DNA of 64,000 nucleotides from Bacillota bacterium (lineage in GTDB: Bacteria; Bacillota; Clostridia; Christensenellales; UBA3700), in contig JAEWXG010000012.1 of NCBI GenBank assembly GCA_023396095.1, positions 186,001 to 250,000 of the forward strand, given 5' to 3'. The translations under genes were made by a program, and so were the position numbers. The notes under the pieces are model-generated. The model was not told the origin of the DNA. It saw nothing but the letters and a program-made list of their open reading frames with translations, and did no database searches. Shown in pieces: positions 9,061 through 17,581 of the stretch (the stretch's first letter is position 1; every line of letters starts with the position of its first letter).

Positions 9061-9194
9061 TATATTTTCTTGTAAAGCCACTTGAAGCTATTATTGGATT
9101 TATTCTTTTTGAAATCTTTACCCAATTTTGTCCCAGTTGATCATTTCAACAGGCTGTAAACCTTGATTTTAAGCCATTTTCGAGAAAATCTGCT
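9061..9194. other. junction between defence island and guaA 3' end
   Basis: No convincing gene is seen here. The stretch separates the island terminator from the last guaA codons (GAGTGGGAATAG on the coding strand). The 3' end of guaA is a known integration target for genomic islands. No second copy of that 12-mer was found in 1-9,060, so the partner site, if any, is outside the window or has decayed. Confidence 0.35.
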
Positions 9195-10721
9195 CTATTC
9201 CCACTCAATTGTTCCTGGAGGTTTTGACGTTATATCATAAACTACTCTATTTACCCCATCAACTTCATTGATGATTCTACTCATACATTTATTCAAAAAA
9301 GCATATGGCAATTCGGCCACTTCTGCAGTCATAAAGTCTATTGTCTTAATGGCACGCAATACTATAGTTTTTCCGTATGTCCTTTTGCCATTTTTAACAC
9401 CTACTGCTTTTATATCTGCTAAAGCTGCAAAATATTGTGATATTTCATTATTTAAATTGGCTTTTTCAATTTCATCTCTAAATATTTTATCAGCATCTTG
9501 CAACGTCTTTGCTTTTTCCGCTGTTATTTCTCCTAGTATTCTTACTCCTATTCCTGGTCCTGGGAATGGTTGTCTAAAAACAAGATTATGAGGTATTCCT
9601 AATTCTAATCCAACTGCTCTAACTTCGTCTTTAAATAACATTTTTAAAGGTTCAAGTAATTCTTTAAAGTCAACATGTTCAGGCAATCCTCCGACATTAT
9701 GATGACTTTTTATTACTTCCCCTTTTCCAATACCAGATTCAATTATATCTGGGTAAATAGTTCCTTGTGCAAAAAAATCAACGGATCCTAATTTCTTAGA
9801 TTCTTCCTCAAAAACTCTAATAAACTCTTCTCCTATTATTTTTCTCTTTTTTTCTGGATCAGTAACCCCTGCTAATTTTGAATAAAACCTTTCTTGTGCA
9901 TCAATTTTTATAAAATTCACATCATACTTAGTTTTAAAAACTTCCTGAACTTCATTTGCTTCATTCTTTCTCATTAAACCGTGATCAACTAATATGCAAG
10001 TTAATTTCTTTCCTATTGCTTTGCTTATTAACACTGCGCATACTGTTGAATCCACGCCACCAGATAAAGCAAGTAATACTTTTTTATCACCAACTTTCTC
10101 TTTAATTTCTTGGATCATCTGCGCAGTATAATTCCCCATATTCCATTTTCCTTCACATTCACAAATGTTAAATAGAAAATTTTCTATAATTTTTTCTGTT
10201 TGTACTTCGCGCTCAGGATGAAAAGCAACCCCATATATCTTCATTTTATCGTTCATAATAGAAATATTGGTTTGATTTTCTAATGATGCTAGTGAGATAA
10301 ATCCATTCTTTAATTCTATAATTTCATTAATTTTATCAAAATAAAACTCTGTATTTTGCTCTATATTTTTGAATAAATTAGAGTTTTTAAAATCAATTTT
10401 TTTGTTTGATTCAATTGATTTTCTAACCTGATTGACTGCCATTCCAAATTTAGCAGCAATTAAATCCATGCCGTAACCAATTGCAAGAACTGGCACATTT
10501 AAATCAAATAGATGATCTACTAAATATTTTTTCTCATCATTAACATCATAATTAATATCTCCTGTTAATATTATTCCGGAAACATTATTTTCTGTTAAAG
10601 TAGAAAAATCTGCATCGTATGGCATTACTTCACAATAGATATTTTTCTTTCTTGTTATTCTAGCTATTGTTGCACTATAATGCCCACCAAAATCAATTAT
10701 AATTACTTGCTCTTTTTCCAT
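9195..10721 (-). CDS. guaA: GMP synthase with degenerate glutaminase domain
   Basis: The enzyme converts XMP to GMP with ATP and ammonia. The order is N-terminal class I amidotransferase (1-190), ATP pyrophosphatase (SGGVDS near 220) and the C-terminal dimerisation domain ending GTIEWE. The synthetase half looks fully conserved. The amidotransferase half is not: the nucleophile cysteine of the usual GxCYGMQ is Gly82 (AIGYGMD) and the usual SGGP motif is TGDI, although FHPE with the catalytic His/Glu remains. Use of free ammonia or a separate glutaminase is inferred. It follows guaB by 21 nt and is probably co-transcribed from the guaB promoter. Confidence 0.95.
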   Translation of the reverse strand: MEKEQVIIIDFGGHYSATIARITRKKNIYCEVMPYDADFSTLTENNVSGIILTGDINYDVNDEKKYLVDHLFDLNVPVLAIGYGMDLIAAKFGMAVNQVRKSIESNKKIDFKNSNLFKNIEQNTEFYFDKINEIIELKNGFISLASLENQTNISIMNDKMKIYGVAFHPEREVQTEKIIENFLFNICECEGKWNMGNYTAQMIQEIKEKVGDKKVLLALSGGVDSTVCAVLISKAIGKKLTCILVDHGLMRKNEANEVQEVFKTKYDVNFIKIDAQERFYSKLAGVTDPEKKRKIIGEEFIRVFEEESKKLGSVDFFAQGTIYPDIIESGIGKGEVIKSHHNVGGLPEHVDFKELLEPLKMLFKDEVRAVGLELGIPHNLVFRQPFPGPGIGVRILGEITAEKAKTLQDADKIFRDEIEKANLNNEISQYFAALADIKAVGVKNGKRTYGKTIVLRAIKTIDFMTAEVAELPYAFLNKCMSRIINEVDGVNRVVYDITSKPPGTIEWE

Positions 10722-10742
10722 ATATCCTCTCTATTTTATCCT

Positions 10743-12203
10743 TTAGTATGTGCTTTTTGTTGTATAATTTGGTGATTCTTTTGTAATCACTATATCATGT
10801 GGATGACTCTCTACAAGTGATGCTGATGTAATTTTAATAAATTCTGCTTTTTCTCTTAATTCATCTATTGTTTTCATCCCACAATAACCCATTCCTGATC
10901 TAATACCACCAGTCAATTGATATACAACTTCCGATAATGAACCTCTAAATGGCACTCTTCCTTCGACACCTTCAGGAACCAATTTCTTTGTATCGTTTTG
11001 GAAGTATCTATCTTTACTGCCTGCTTGCATAGCACTTAACGATCCCATTCCTCTATAGACTTTAAAACTTCTTCCTTGCCAAATTTCAATATCCCCCGGT
11101 GTTTCTTTAGTTCCAGCCAATAATGAACCTACCATTACGGCCGCCGCCCCACATCCTATTGCTTTTACAATATCTCCTGAATATTTTATTCCACCATCGG
11201 CAATAATTTTCTTCCCATACATTTTAGCCATTTGTGCACAATCTAAAACAGCTGTAATTTGAGGAACTCCAATCCCTGAAATGATACGTGTTGTACAAAT
11301 TGATCCAGGGCCAATACCAACTTTAATAATATCTGCACCTGCCTCTATTAACGCTTTTGTAGCCTCAGCTGTTGCCACGTTACCAGCCATAATATTACTA
11401 TTAGGAAATTTTTTTCTTAATGTTTTTACGCACTCAATTACTTTCTTTGAGTGTCCATGCGCTGTATCAAGAGATAATAGGTCAACTTTTGCATTTACTA
11501 ATGCTTCTGCTCTTTCAATTACATCTGTCGTAACTCCTAGCGCTGCGCCAACCAAAAGTCTTCCATTTTTATCTTTTGCAGAATATGGATATTGAATAGC
11601 TTTTTCAATGTCTTTTATAGTTATTAAACCTTTTAAGTTATAATTATCATCAACTATAGGCAATTTTTCAATTCTATGCTCGCCTAAAATTTTTTGCGCT
11701 TGCTCCAAAGTAGTCCCAACTTTTGCTGTTATCAACCTATCTTTAGTCATCACTTCGCCTATTAAGCGATCAAAATTAGTTTCAAATCTTAAATCTCTGT
11801 TAGTTATAATACCAACGAGTTTTGTCCCTTCCGTGATAGGAACACCACTAATTTTATATGTTTTCATTAAATCTAAAGCATCTGACAATTTATGTTGTGG
11901 TGAAAGAAAAAATGGATCTGTTATTACGCCATGCTCACTACGCTTTACCTTGTCGACATTCATCGCTTGCTCTTCAATGCTCATATTCTTATGTATAATT
12001 CCTATTCCGCCTTCACGAGCCATTGCAATAGCTAGTTCATGTTCTGTTACTGTGTCCATTGCCGCACTCATTATAGGAATATTTAATCTTATCCCATCAC
12101 AAATTTGTGTCTCTAAATTTGTCTCGTTTGGCAATACCTCAGAATATTGTGGGACTAATAAAATATCATCAAATGTCAAACCTTCTTTGAATTCTTTACC
12201 CAT
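10743..12203 (-). CDS. guaB: IMP dehydrogenase
   Basis: It oxidises IMP to XMP with NAD+, the rate-limiting step to GTP. The 486-residue TIM barrel has two inserted CBS domains (about residues 95-205). The active-site loop GPGSICTTR carries the catalytic cysteine, with the flap further on. The C-terminus continues to ESPNYTTKSTY. SD GTGAGG is upstream of ATG. The promoter lies close, leaving a leader of about 25 nt, too short for a purine riboswitch. It forms a two-gene operon with guaA. Confidence 0.96.
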   Translation of the reverse strand: MGKEFKEGLTFDDILLVPQYSEVLPNETNLETQICDGIRLNIPIMSAAMDTVTEHELAIAMAREGGIGIIHKNMSIEEQAMNVDKVKRSEHGVITDPFFLSPQHKLSDALDLMKTYKISGVPITEGTKLVGIITNRDLRFETNFDRLIGEVMTKDRLITAKVGTTLEQAQKILGEHRIEKLPIVDDNYNLKGLITIKDIEKAIQYPYSAKDKNGRLLVGAALGVTTDVIERAEALVNAKVDLLSLDTAHGHSKKVIECVKTLRKKFPNSNIMAGNVATAEATKALIEAGADIIKVGIGPGSICTTRIISGIGVPQITAVLDCAQMAKMYGKKIIADGGIKYSGDIVKAIGCGAAAVMVGSLLAGTKETPGDIEIWQGRSFKVYRGMGSLSAMQAGSKDRYFQNDTKKLVPEGVEGRVPFRGSLSEVVYQLTGGIRSGMGYCGMKTIDELREKAEFIKITSASLVESHPHDIVITKESPNYTTKSTY

Positions 12204-12234
12204 TTTTTACCTCACTATTTTTTTTATTTTAATC

Positions 12235-12263
12235 ATTTTAAACAAGTTAAGTTTTAAAGTCAA
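12235..12263 (-). promoter_or_regulatory. sigma-A promoter of guaBA
   Basis: -35 TTGACT (12258-12263), 17-bp spacer, -10 TAAAAT (12235-12240). Confidence 0.8.
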
Positions 12264-12361
12264 ACCATATTACTAAAGCCAATTATTAAAAAATTTTATT
12301 TAAGTATTACTTTTATTTATCCTTATATTTTTATTAATGTTTAACTTTATGTATTATATGT

Positions 12362-12367
12362 TATAAT
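12362..12367 (+). promoter_or_regulatory. -10 element of the beta-glucosidase gene
   Basis: TATAAT 46 nt before the GTG start. The -35 (TGTTTA, 17 bp upstream) is weak. Confidence 0.5.
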
Positions 12368-12412
12368 CTATATTATTAATTTATTTAGATAATGATTATA
12401 GTGAGGTTCTAC

Positions 12413-14926
12413 GTGAAAAATAAAATAGATATAAATAAAGCATTAGACGAATTAACACTTGAAGAAAAAGCATCACTTTGTTCTGGCCTTGACTTTTGGC
12501 TTACTAAGCCTATAGAAAGACTTGGAATCAAATCATTTCGAATGAGTGATGGGCCACACGGTTTAAGACGTGAAATCAATGATTTTGAAAATTTAGGAAT
12601 GAAGAAAAGTCTTCCTGCTACTGCTTTACCACCGGCTGTTAATCTTGCTTCAACATGGGATGAAAATTTATCCAATGAGTTTGGAAAAATTCTTGCAAAA
12701 GAATGTAAAAATCAAGGGGTTCAAATAATTCTAGGCCCAGGAATTAACATTAAAAGATCTCCGCTTTGTGGTAGAAATTTCGAATACTTATCAGAAGATC
12801 CATATCTTTCTGGAAAACTTGCTACTTCATACATTAATGGCTGTCAAAAAGAAGGCGTTGGTGTTTCCTTAAAACACTTTGCTGCAAATAGCCAAGAATC
12901 ACGTAGAATGACTATTAATGCACTTGTAGATGAAAGAGCACTAAGAGAAATTTATCTTGCTGCTTTTGAAACAGCAGTAAAAGAATCTCACCCCGCTACT
13001 GTTATGTGTTCATATAATAAGATCAATAATGTTTATTCTTCTGACAATAAAAAACTCCTAACTGAAATCTTAAGAGATGAATGGGGCTTTGATGGTCTTG
13101 TTGTAAGCGACTGGAACGCAACAAATGATAGGGTTGCCGGCATTAAAGCTGGGATGGATCTCGAAATGCCGAGCTCTAATGGTATAAATGATAAAAAAAT
13201 TGTAGAAGCTGTAAAAAACGGAAAATTGGACATTGAATCATTAAATATCGTTGTAAAAAGAATTTTAGAAACATTAAATAATTGCGAAGATATGGACGTT
13301 TCAAATGACTTTATACCAGAAAAAGACGAAAGATTATATAATGAAGCGCATGAGTTTGCACGAAAGATTGCGCGTGAGTCTTTCGTTCTACTAAAAAATA
13401 ATGAAAATGCCCTACCTCTTTCCAAGAACGATCAAGTTCTTGTTGTAGGTGAATTTGCCGACCAAATAAGGTATCAGGGTTCTGGAAGTTCTTTAATTAA
13501 TCCTTATAAACTTGTAAATATTTTAAATGCCTTCAAGGCCAATAATATTAACTTTGATTATGCGCCAGGTTTTTCTGTATTAAATGATCAAATTGAAGAA
13601 AATAAAGAAAACGTCGCCATTGAAAAGGCAAAAACAAGTAAAACAGTAATTTTCACCTTAGGGCTAACAAACTCATTTGAATCGGAAGGTTTCGACAGAA
13701 GTTCTTTGAGTATACCAAAGAATCAAATTTCTTTATTGAAAAAAATATATGCAGTAAATCAAAACATCATTGTTCTTTTATTTGGAGGTTCTCCTGTAAA
13801 TACAGATTGGAGCTTGTATGCAAAATCTATTCTAAATGTTTATCTACCAGGTGAAGCTGCAGGCGAAGCTATTTTTGATGTTGTCTTTGGAGACTACTCT
13901 CCTTCCGGAAAACTTGCAGAAACATACGCAAAACAATTAGAGGATCACTTATCGACTCAATACTTTGGAATGGGCCCTAATAACTTAGAGTATAGGGAAT
14001 CAATATTTGTAGGATATAGATACTTTGATTCAGCTCAAAAAGAAGTTGCATTCCCTTTTGGCCATGGATTATCATATTCGACTTTCAAATACTCAGATTT
14101 AAAAATTTCATCAAAAAATATTAATGATACAGAAACATTAACTGTAACTTTTAAAATAAAAAATACAGGTACATATGATGCATATGAAATTGCGCAATTA
14201 TATGTTAAAGATATGAACCCAACCATTTTTAAAGCAGACAAAGAATTAAAAGGATTTTCTAAAGTTTTCTTAAAGAAAGGAGAAACTAAACAGGTTACAT
14301 TATCTTTAAACAAAAGAAGCTTTGCATATTACTCGACTCAGCTTTCAGACTGGATAGTTTCATCTGGGGATTATCAAATTTTAGTTGGTTCTTCATCAAG
14401 AACTATATTGCTACAAGAAACCGTCAATGTGACATCTTCCAATAAATATTTTAAAGAAAGTCTAAATAAAGAAATTTTGCACCCTTATTTTAACATCCAA
14501 CATGCTAAATATATAACAAATGATGCATATATGTCTTTATTAGGTTTCCAAGTTCCAAGTAATCTTCCTGCAAAGCGCGGAGAAATGACAATGAACTCAA
14601 CCATTGGCGATTTACAAAATTGCATCATTGGAAAAATTGTAGTTAAATTCGCTCCAGGAATAATTAGAAAAAATGTGCCAAACGCGGATTACACCACACT
14701 TTTAATGATTCAACAAGGAATGCTTGAAATGCCTTTGAGGGGATTGAATGGTATAACTTCTGGACTTATGGATCCAAAATTATTAGATGGTATGTTGTTA
14801 TTTGCAAACAAAAAAAGGTTAACTGGATTAAATAAAATGTTGTGTGGCGGCATTAAAGTTCTAAAAAATATTAGAAAAATTAATAAAGAAAATAAGAAAA
14901 ACAAGAAGAAACAGAAAAAACAATAA
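12413..14926 (+). CDS. glycoside hydrolase family 3 beta-glucosidase
   Basis: This is a cytoplasmic GH3 enzyme of about 837 residues with no signal peptide. The N-terminal TIM barrel carries the nucleophile aspartate in VVSDWNAT (near residue 245). The alpha/beta sandwich follows with GSGSSLINP. A fibronectin III-like domain follows (about residues 560-680), then about 140 further residues ending in a very lysine-rich tail (KKNKKKQKK). Start GTG at 12413 is preferred because GAGG lies 6 nt before it; the longer ATG at 12392 lacks an SD. It likely hydrolyses beta-linked glucosides or xylosides taken up as oligosaccharides; exact substrate unknown. Single gene, divergent from guaBA. Confidence 0.9.
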   Translation: MKNKIDINKALDELTLEEKASLCSGLDFWLTKPIERLGIKSFRMSDGPHGLRREINDFENLGMKKSLPATALPPAVNLASTWDENLSNEFGKILAKECKNQGVQIILGPGINIKRSPLCGRNFEYLSEDPYLSGKLATSYINGCQKEGVGVSLKHFAANSQESRRMTINALVDERALREIYLAAFETAVKESHPATVMCSYNKINNVYSSDNKKLLTEILRDEWGFDGLVVSDWNATNDRVAGIKAGMDLEMPSSNGINDKKIVEAVKNGKLDIESLNIVVKRILETLNNCEDMDVSNDFIPEKDERLYNEAHEFARKIARESFVLLKNNENALPLSKNDQVLVVGEFADQIRYQGSGSSLINPYKLVNILNAFKANNINFDYAPGFSVLNDQIEENKENVAIEKAKTSKTVIFTLGLTNSFESEGFDRSSLSIPKNQISLLKKIYAVNQNIIVLLFGGSPVNTDWSLYAKSILNVYLPGEAAGEAIFDVVFGDYSPSGKLAETYAKQLEDHLSTQYFGMGPNNLEYRESIFVGYRYFDSAQKEVAFPFGHGLSYSTFKYSDLKISSKNINDTETLTVTFKIKNTGTYDAYEIAQLYVKDMNPTIFKADKELKGFSKVFLKKGETKQVTLSLNKRSFAYYSTQLSDWIVSSGDYQILVGSSSRTILLQETVNVTSSNKYFKESLNKEILHPYFNIQHAKYITNDAYMSLLGFQVPSNLPAKRGEMTMNSTIGDLQNCIIGKIVVKFAPGIIRKNVPNADYTTLLMIQQGMLEMPLRGLNGITSGLMDPKLLDGMLLFANKKRLTGLNKMLCGGIKVLKNIRKINKENKKNKKKQKKQ

Positions 14927-14986
14927 TACTTCTAATTTACGTCCAATAAAACTTTATTTTTAAAAGGAATATTACCCATAATATAA

Positions 14987-15011
14987 AAAAGGCTTTTTCA
15001 AAAGCCTTTTT
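14987..15011. terminator. bidirectional terminator between GH3 gene and rubredoxin
   Basis: AAAAGGCTTTT / AAAAGCCTTTT hairpin with A-run before and T-run after. It serves the GH3 gene on plus and the perR-rubredoxin pair on minus. Confidence 0.8.
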
Positions 15012-15013
15012 AT

Positions 15014-15127
15014 TTATTCTTCAACTAGTTCAAATTCTTCTGGGCCCACTCCACATAATGGACATTCTGCAGGTGGCTCATCTCCTTCATGAACATAATC
15101 ACAAACTAAACATCTCCATTTTGCCAT
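15014..15127 (-). CDS. rubredoxin-like protein (37 residues)
   Basis: The protein reads MAKWRCLVCDYVHEGDEPPA and then an ECPLCG knuckle. Four cysteines (C6, C9, C22, C25) form a rubredoxin-type Fe(Cys)4 site. At 37 residues it is shorter than a classical rubredoxin (about 52) and resembles the rubredoxin-like tail of rubrerythrin. SD GGAGGTAT precedes the ATG. It lies 12 nt downstream of the Fur/PerR-type gene on the same strand, so it is probably an electron carrier for peroxide or oxygen detoxification under that regulator. Confidence 0.9.
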   Translation of the reverse strand: MAKWRCLVCDYVHEGDEPPAECPLCGVGPEEFELVEE

Positions 15128-15139
15128 AACTGATACCTC

Positions 15140-15529
15140 CTAAATTTCATTTGCGAGTTTTTTGCATTCTTCGCATAAACACTTATATACTATAGTATAC
15201 TCTAAAAATCCTCTATTTAAACACTCTTTCCCAAGCATCTCCAAAATTTCTGGATTAAAATCTATATCCATTATTTTCCCACATTTTTTACAAACAACAT
15301 GTGCATGCGGCATAGTTTTTGCATCATATCTATCCTTACCGTTAACATTTACAATTTTCACTATGAGCCCATCTTCTTCTAAAGTTAATAAGTTTCTATA
15401 TACAGTACCTAAACTAATGTTTGGCAAATCGCGTCTAGCAACACTATATATCCACTCTGCAGTCGGATGCTCCTTCGTTAGCTTCAAAATATTGTAAATA
15501 ATTTCTCTTTGTTTTGAATAATTTCTCAT
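15140..15529 (-). CDS. perR: Fur-family regulator, PerR-like
   Basis: This 129-residue protein has the Fur fold: winged helix (NISLGTVYRNLLTLEEDGLI) and a dimerisation domain with HAHVVCKKCGK and a distal CLCEEC pair (structural zinc, two CxxC). The assignment to PerR rather than Fur or Zur rests on the rubredoxin gene it is co-transcribed with. A perfect 7-1-7 palindrome sits just upstream, suggesting autoregulation. It is expected to release the operator when oxidised by peroxide; a Zur role cannot be excluded. Confidence 0.8.
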   Translation of the reverse strand: MRNYSKQREIIYNILKLTKEHPTAEWIYSVARRDLPNISLGTVYRNLLTLEEDGLIVKIVNVNGKDRYDAKTMPHAHVVCKKCGKIMDIDFNPEILEMLGKECLNRGFLEYTIVYKCLCEECKKLANEI

Positions 15530-15545
15530 AGTTACCTTTATTAAG

Positions 15546-15560
15546 TAGTAATAATTACTA
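15546..15560. promoter_or_regulatory. 7-1-7 Fur/PerR-type operator
   Basis: Perfect palindrome TAGTAAT-A-ATTACTA, 17 nt before the perR start. It has the 7-1-7 layout of Per/Fur boxes (PerR consensus TTATAAT-N-ATTATAA). Confidence 0.7.
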
Positions 15561-15577
15561 AAATAATGATATATAAT

Positions 15578-15979
15578 TTATTTGGAAGTGTCAACGCTCA
15601 CGCCATTTAAACTTGTCCAACGACTTTTAGCATCTGCAAACATTTTTAATAATAGATAGTCGGATATAATCGCAAACCAAAAAAGTCTTAAAAATAAAAT
15701 ATAAATTGGCCAATCTCCATAATCCGTTTCAGAATAATGCTTATGATAATTAGCCAACCTATAGGCAACTGAAAAGCTCCAAATAAACTCGTAAATACCA
15801 AATGTTAAAATATTAAGTATTATTTGCAATATTAAGCCGGATGTCTTTTTCCCATCACCAGAACAAATTTGATTTGTATATTTAGCAATATTATGTCTTA
15901 TAAACAAATAATATATGCCAAAAGTCAAGAAAGACAATAAATAAACTATTAATACATTGTATTTTTTTTCGTTTTTCAT
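15578..15979 (-). CDS. DUF4234-like small membrane protein
   Basis: This protein of about 133 residues has three to four predicted transmembrane helices (VLIVYLLSFLTFGIYYLF; LILQIILNILTFGIYEFIW; YILFLRLFWFAIISDYLLL). The repeated LTFGIY motif is characteristic of DUF4234. Function unknown. The start is ATG at 15979. A TATAAT ends 6 nt before it and there is no SD, which suggests a leaderless mRNA; the longer reading frame from a TTG at 16015 would run through the promoter. Single gene downstream of the glmM terminator. Confidence 0.65.
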   Translation of the reverse strand: MKNEKKYNVLIVYLLSFLTFGIYYLFIRHNIAKYTNQICSGDGKKTSGLILQIILNILTFGIYEFIWSFSVAYRLANYHKHYSETDYGDWPIYILFLRLFWFAIISDYLLLKMFADAKSRWTSLNGVSVDTSK

Positions 15980-15985
15980 AATAAA

Positions 15986-15991
15986 ATTATA
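15986..15991 (-). promoter_or_regulatory. -10 element placed for a leaderless transcript
   Basis: TATAAT with 6 nt to the ATG of the DUF4234-like gene; transcription should start at or next to the A of ATG. Confidence 0.5.
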
Positions 15992-16004
15992 ACATATTTT
16001 TTTC

Positions 16005-16039
16005 TTACAAAACAAAACGGCTTATAAAAATAAGCCGTT
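16005..16039 (-). terminator. terminator of the trxB-glmM transcript
   Basis: Perfect 10-bp stem AACGGCTTAT / ATAAGCCGTT with a 4-nt loop. On the minus strand it is followed by TTTTGTTTTG. Confidence 0.7.
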
Positions 16040-16280
16040 AAGTTAAATTATATGATAAGGGGGAAAATTATGAGCGAATTTAATTGAAAGGGCGAACAAC
16101 AGCTCTAGCTCCTTTCAACACAAAGAATATCATTTATTTTTTTTAATGTCAACAAAAAAAATAAAATAATTTAAAATTTTTTAAATATTAAAAAAATATT
16201 TTTTTGCACTATACTTACAAGTTTTGTATAAATATTTTTTATTATCTAATAATTGTTCTCATTTTCATTATTAAATATTA
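16040..16280. other. intergenic region with second hairpin and 5-codon ORF
   Basis: A plus-strand AAGGGGG sits ideally before ATG AGC GAA TTT AAT TGA (16070-16087). Overlapping it is a hairpin with TTGAAAGG (16084-16091) pairing with CCTTTCAA (16111-16118). The rest to 16280 is very AT-rich with nothing recognised. It may be part of the glmM 3' UTR or a small RNA; unexplained. Confidence 0.3.
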
Positions 16281-17579
16281 CTAATTCACTTTATTTATTG
16301 CCTCTTTTATTAAATTGCAAACAGGATCAATGTATTTTTCGTCACTAGCCTCTACCATTATTCGAATTTTAGGCTCTGTTCCAGATGGTCTCAATACCAC
16401 TCTACCATTTCCATCTAACATTTTTTCGCCTTCTTTTAATGCATCTTGCACTTCTTTTGCTTTAATGCACTCTTTATTTTCCGTCATAACATTAACAATT
16501 TTTTGAGGAAACGGAATATATTTTTTATTTACATCCGATACCATCATCCCAATCTCTTTTAATGACTTTAGTAGAACGCAAGCTGCATATATTCCATCTC
16601 CGGTTTTAACAAGTCCATCTAAAATTATATGCCCTGACTGTTCTCCACCTATAATGTAATTATTCTTTATCATGCTTTGCTGGATGTATTTATCTCCAAC
16701 ATCCGTTCTTACTAATACTATATTGTTTTTCTTTAATTCCTTTTCTAAACTCATATTTGTCATTGTTGTACCTACAACAAATCTATTTTTAAGCAATCCT
16801 TTTTTATCAAGAGCCATTCCGATAATATATAAAAACGCATCGCCATCAATAACATGATTTTCATTATCTACTGCAATTACTCTATCTACATCCCCGTCAA
16901 ATGAAAACCCAATATCATAATCTTTATTCATCTTTAAATTGTCTATATTAGTTGATCCGCAATCGACATTAATCATAGCCCCATTATATCCATCACAAAT
17001 ACTATCTACTCTGGCTCCTAATTTTTCAAAGACTTCTTTCGCCAAATGAGAACCGGCACCATAACCACAATCAATTTTAATTTTATATCCTTCTAAAGAA
17101 AAATTTACTCTTTTAACTAAATAATCAATGAAAATTTCTTTACCATTAATTGCTTCAGACTTCATTTCATTATTTTTTTCTTTAATGTCATATGAATCTA
17201 TTCTCTCTTCAATAAATTCTTCTTCTTTTTCTGTTAATTTATAACCTGACTTGTTGAAAATTTTAATGCCATTATACTCTGGAGGATTATGAGAAGCACT
17301 TATCATAATTCCAAAGTTTGCATTAAATTTTACTGTCATATATGCCAACGCTGGAGTTGGAACTACACCAAAATCAATCACTTTACAATTTTTTAAAGTA
17401 AAACCTTTAATCAATTCATCCCTAATGTCTTCGCCGGACACTCTAGTATCCCTAGCTATACATATTGTTTTCTCTTCATTATCTAATTCTGCAATCGCTA
17501 AAGCGACTTTGTAGGCCAAGTCATTTTCAAAAAAAAGTTTTGCTTTATGTCTAATTCCATCTGTTCCAAAATATTTCAT
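16281..17579 (-). CDS. glmM: phosphoglucosamine mutase
   Basis: It interconverts glucosamine-6-phosphate and glucosamine-1-phosphate for UDP-GlcNAc and peptidoglycan. The 432-residue alpha-D-phosphohexomutase begins KYFGTDGIR, has the phosphoserine loop ISASHNP (Ser96), metal loop DGDVDR, substrate loop GGEQSGHI and phosphate loop RPSGTEPKIR. The length is slightly below the usual 445. It starts 2 nt after the trxB stop, so the two are co-transcribed. Confidence 0.93.
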   Translation of the reverse strand: MKYFGTDGIRHKAKLFFENDLAYKVALAIAELDNEEKTICIARDTRVSGEDIRDELIKGFTLKNCKVIDFGVVPTPALAYMTVKFNANFGIMISASHNPPEYNGIKIFNKSGYKLTEKEEEFIEERIDSYDIKEKNNEMKSEAINGKEIFIDYLVKRVNFSLEGYKIKIDCGYGAGSHLAKEVFEKLGARVDSICDGYNGAMINVDCGSTNIDNLKMNKDYDIGFSFDGDVDRVIAVDNENHVIDGDAFLYIIGMALDKKGLLKNRFVVGTTMTNMSLEKELKKNNIVLVRTDVGDKYIQQSMIKNNYIIGGEQSGHIILDGLVKTGDGIYAACVLLKSLKEIGMMVSDVNKKYIPFPQKIVNVMTENKECIKAKEVQDALKEGEKMLDGNGRVVLRPSGTEPKIRIMVEASDEKYIDPVCNLIKEAINKVN

Positions 17580-17581
17580 AT

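Noticed and set aside
9061..9194. Remnant of an integrase or recombinase next to guaA
   Set aside because: Short open frames (for example ending NSFKWLYKK) are too small and match no motif I can name.
12204..12391. Purine (guanine/xanthine) riboswitch before guaB
   Set aside because: The guaB promoter leaves only about 25 nt of leader.
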